A DNA stretch of 6,929 nt from Bacillota bacterium (lineage in GTDB: Bacteria > Bacillota > Clostridia > Peptostreptococcales > Anaerovoracaceae). A model generated the notes under the pieces. That model had not been told where the DNA came from. It saw only the letters and a list, made by a program, of their open reading frames with translations, and did no database searches. The translations under genes and the position numbers were made by a program. Where the stretch lies: assembly GCA_029266295.1 (NCBI GenBank), contig JAQSXD010000194.1, forward strand, positions 1 to 6,929, in the 5' to 3' direction. Positions 5,826-6,929 of the stretch are shown here, piece by piece (position 1 is the stretch's first letter; each line of letters starts with the position of its first letter).

Positions 5826-6215
5826 ATGAAGATACACCACATTGGATATTTGGTTAAGAATATAGAGGCGGCAATCGATGAATTCATTGCATTGGGGTAC
5901 CAATTGACGGATGAAGTCTGCTGGGATGAGCGACGAGACATCGACCTTTGCTTTATGCGCAGCGGTTCCTATCTCATCGAATTGGTGATGCCTAAAAGTG
6001 AGCGTTCCGTAGTATGGAATCTTCTTAAAAAAAACGGAATCGGACCGTATCATATCTGCTATGAAACTGGAAGTTTGCCAGAAGCGCTGAATGAATTGAA
6101 GCTGAGAGGATATGTAGTGATCTCGGATCCTCTGGAGGCAGTGGGCATTTCAGGACGGACTGTTTGTTTTTTAACCGGGAGAAATGCAGGGATGATAGAA
6201 TTAGTGGAGGTTTAA
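5826..6215 (+). CDS. VOC-fold metalloprotein resembling methylmalonyl-CoA epimerase / glyoxalase
   Basis: This 129-residue protein has the two beta-alpha-beta-beta-beta modules of the vicinal oxygen chelate superfamily. The expected metal ligands are all present: His5 (HHIGYLV), Glu52 (SYLIELVMP), His76 (GPYHICYE) and Glu125 (GMIELVEV), a layout matching methylmalonyl-CoA epimerase and glyoxalase I. The opening HHIGYLVKNIEAAIDEF is very close in style to the epimerase HIGIAVKDIEEA pattern. VOC enzymes use the metal to stabilise an enolate, so epimerisation alpha to a thioester is the most natural role beside two carrier proteins, but dioxygenase or thiol-transfer chemistry is also known in this fold. 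It starts 2 nt after the FkbH-like stop and is followed directly by ACP2, so it is firmly part of the cassette. The substrate is unknown; an alpha-hydroxyacyl thioester such as glyceryl-ACP is one idea. Confidence 0.82.
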   Translation: MKIHHIGYLVKNIEAAIDEFIALGYQLTDEVCWDERRDIDLCFMRSGSYLIELVMPKSERSVVWNLLKKNGIGPYHICYETGSLPEALNELKLRGYVVISDPLEAVGISGRTVCFLTGRNAGMIELVEV

Positions 6216-6461
6216 ATGGATCGATCAGAAATATTAACAAAATTACAGGATATTTTCAGGGATTTTTTTGATAATCCCGAACTTAACTTGGAACCTGACA
6301 CCGTGAGTGATGATATCGAAGAATGGGATTCCGTGGCGCATATTCAGCTTATCTTTGAGATTGAGGAGCAGTTTGGCGTTCAATTTGAAGCGGATGATAT
6401 TCATCAGCTGAACAGCATCAGCATTTTGATCGACCGGATCATGGAGCTGAGTGAAAACTGA
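6216..6461 (+). CDS. Second acyl carrier protein (ACP2)
   Basis: This 81-residue protein is a discrete phosphopantetheine carrier. Ser39 in EEWDSVAHIQL is the predicted prosthetic-group site, followed by the acidic recognition helix (FEIEEQFGVQFEADDI) and a C-terminal helix. Its DSVAHIQL core and length are typical of carrier proteins paired with FkbH-like enzymes. It differs clearly from ACP1 (Ser35 in DSLKGYAVL), so the two are not recent duplicates and probably serve different enzymes. The ATG follows the VOC stop with no gap, and GGAGG (6206-6210) is 5 nt upstream inside the preceding gene, so the two are translationally coupled. Likely job, inferred from position: carrying the glyceryl unit made by the FkbH-like protein, or presenting the finished acyl group to a transferase. 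Confidence 0.92.
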   Translation: MDRSEILTKLQDIFRDFFDNPELNLEPDTVSDDIEEWDSVAHIQLIFEIEEQFGVQFEADDIHQLNSISILIDRIMELSEN

Positions 6462-6485
6462 AGTCGGCTGAGAAAGGATAATAGA

Positions 6486-6929
6486 ATGATGAGGGAAATA
6501 CCTCTCAGCGTTCCCAATCTGAGCGCTGAGATTACTGATAATTTGAGGGAGTGCATAGAGACCGGATGGGTTTCCACCGGAGGGCGTTTCATCGGTGAAT
6601 TTGAAAAAAAAGTTGCGGATTACGCCGGTGTAGCAGATGCTGTGTCAACGCAGAGCGGAACGGCAGGACTGCATTTGGCGCTGCAGGTCTTGGGCGTCAG
6701 ACCGGGGGATGAAATTATTGTACCGACGCTGACCTTTATTGCTGCGGTCAATTCCGTAAAGTACGTGGGAGCAGAGCCGGTGTTCATGGACTGTGATGAC
6801 AGTCTGTGCATCGATCCGGTTAAGCTGGAACAATTCTGCAGAAGCGAATGCAATCTTGAAGGCGGTTACCTGTATCACAGTACAACAGGAAAAAGGATAC
6901 CTGCATTAATATTGGTTCATGTTTTCGGC
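6486..6929 (+). CDS. LegC-family DegT/DnrJ/EryC1/StrS sugar aminotransferase, N-terminal part
   Basis: The first 148 codons of a PLP-dependent sugar aminotransferase run off the right edge; full-length members are about 380-400 residues. The start MMREIPLSVPNLS, then ETGWVSTGGRFIGEFE (25-40), is the opening typical of the LegC branch, which converts a UDP-4-keto-6-deoxy-HexNAc to the 4-amino sugar in legionaminic acid or bacillosamine-type pathways. SGTAGLHLAL at 57-66 is the PLP-phosphate-binding segment, and VPTLTFIAAVNSVKYVGAEPVFMDCD (79-104) is the standard DegT core. The piece YHSTTGKRIPALILVHVFG is also characteristic of LegC proteins. The PLP-binding Lys lies beyond the window. AAAGGA (6474-6479) is 6 nt upstream of ATG 6486; the ATG at 6489 is an equal alternative. 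It lies 24 nt after ACP2, so it is probably in the same operon. A 4,6-dehydratase is expected nearby outside the window. Confidence 0.93.
   Translation, partial: MMREIPLSVPNLSAEITDNLRECIETGWVSTGGRFIGEFEKKVADYAGVADAVSTQSGTAGLHLALQVLGVRPGDEIIVPTLTFIAAVNSVKYVGAEPVFMDCDDSLCIDPVKLEQFCRSECNLEGGYLYHSTTGKRIPALILVHVFG

Noticed and set aside
970..6461. Housekeeping fatty-acid synthesis (fab) operon
   Set aside because: There is no FabF, FabZ, FabK/FabI or acc gene; the FkbH-like and VOC genes, two non-AcpP-like ACPs and the PglC/PglD/LegC neighbours point to a dedicated glycan-linked pathway.

Overview
The window looks like part of a surface-glycan or protein-glycosylation locus from a low-to-mid GC Firmicute, probably a clostridial anaerobe. 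The basis is strong AGGAGG-type ribosome binding sites, tightly packed same-strand genes, and PglC/PglD/LegC-type proteins of the kind common in Clostridia. This is an impression from reading; no database was searched. Every gene is on the + strand. No tRNA, rRNA, CRISPR array, insertion sequence or convincing promoter was found.

Layout. (1) Bases 1-216 hold the C-terminal end of a PglC-type phosphoglycosyl transferase, which attaches an amino-sugar phosphate to undecaprenyl phosphate. (2) Bases 280-921 encode a PglD/NeuD-type left-handed beta-helix sugar N-acyltransferase. (3) Bases 970-6461 hold a seven-gene acyl-building cassette: acyl carrier protein (ACP1), FabG-like ketoreductase, FabD-like malonyl transacylase, KAS III-like ketosynthase, FkbH-like HAD-IIIC protein with a GNAT-like C-terminus, a vicinal-oxygen-chelate (VOC) protein resembling methylmalonyl-CoA epimerase, and a second carrier protein (ACP2). 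From the reductase to ACP2 the genes overlap or lie within about 17 nt of each other. (4) Bases 6486 to the right edge hold the N-terminal 148 codons of a LegC-family DegT/AHBA-type sugar aminotransferase.

How it may work together (inference). The flanking genes are those of a UDP-diamino-sugar pathway (bacillosamine or legionaminic acid type): aminotransferase, N-acyltransferase and lipid-carrier transferase. The inserted cassette has everything needed to load malonate onto an ACP, condense it with a starter and reduce the ketone. It has no dehydratase or enoyl reductase, so the simplest product is a short beta-hydroxyacyl-ACP. The FkbH-like protein adds a possible glyceryl-ACP branch or starter. 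The best single hypothesis is that the locus makes an unusual hydroxylated acyl group on a carrier protein and puts it on the amino group of a bacillosamine- or legionaminate-like sugar. The catalytic residues of all the cassette enzymes are present, so it looks functional.

Uncertain points are the true starts of four genes, a 103-nt gap at 1192-1294 that may hold a gene remnant, and a small hairpin across the stop codon of the PglC-like gene.
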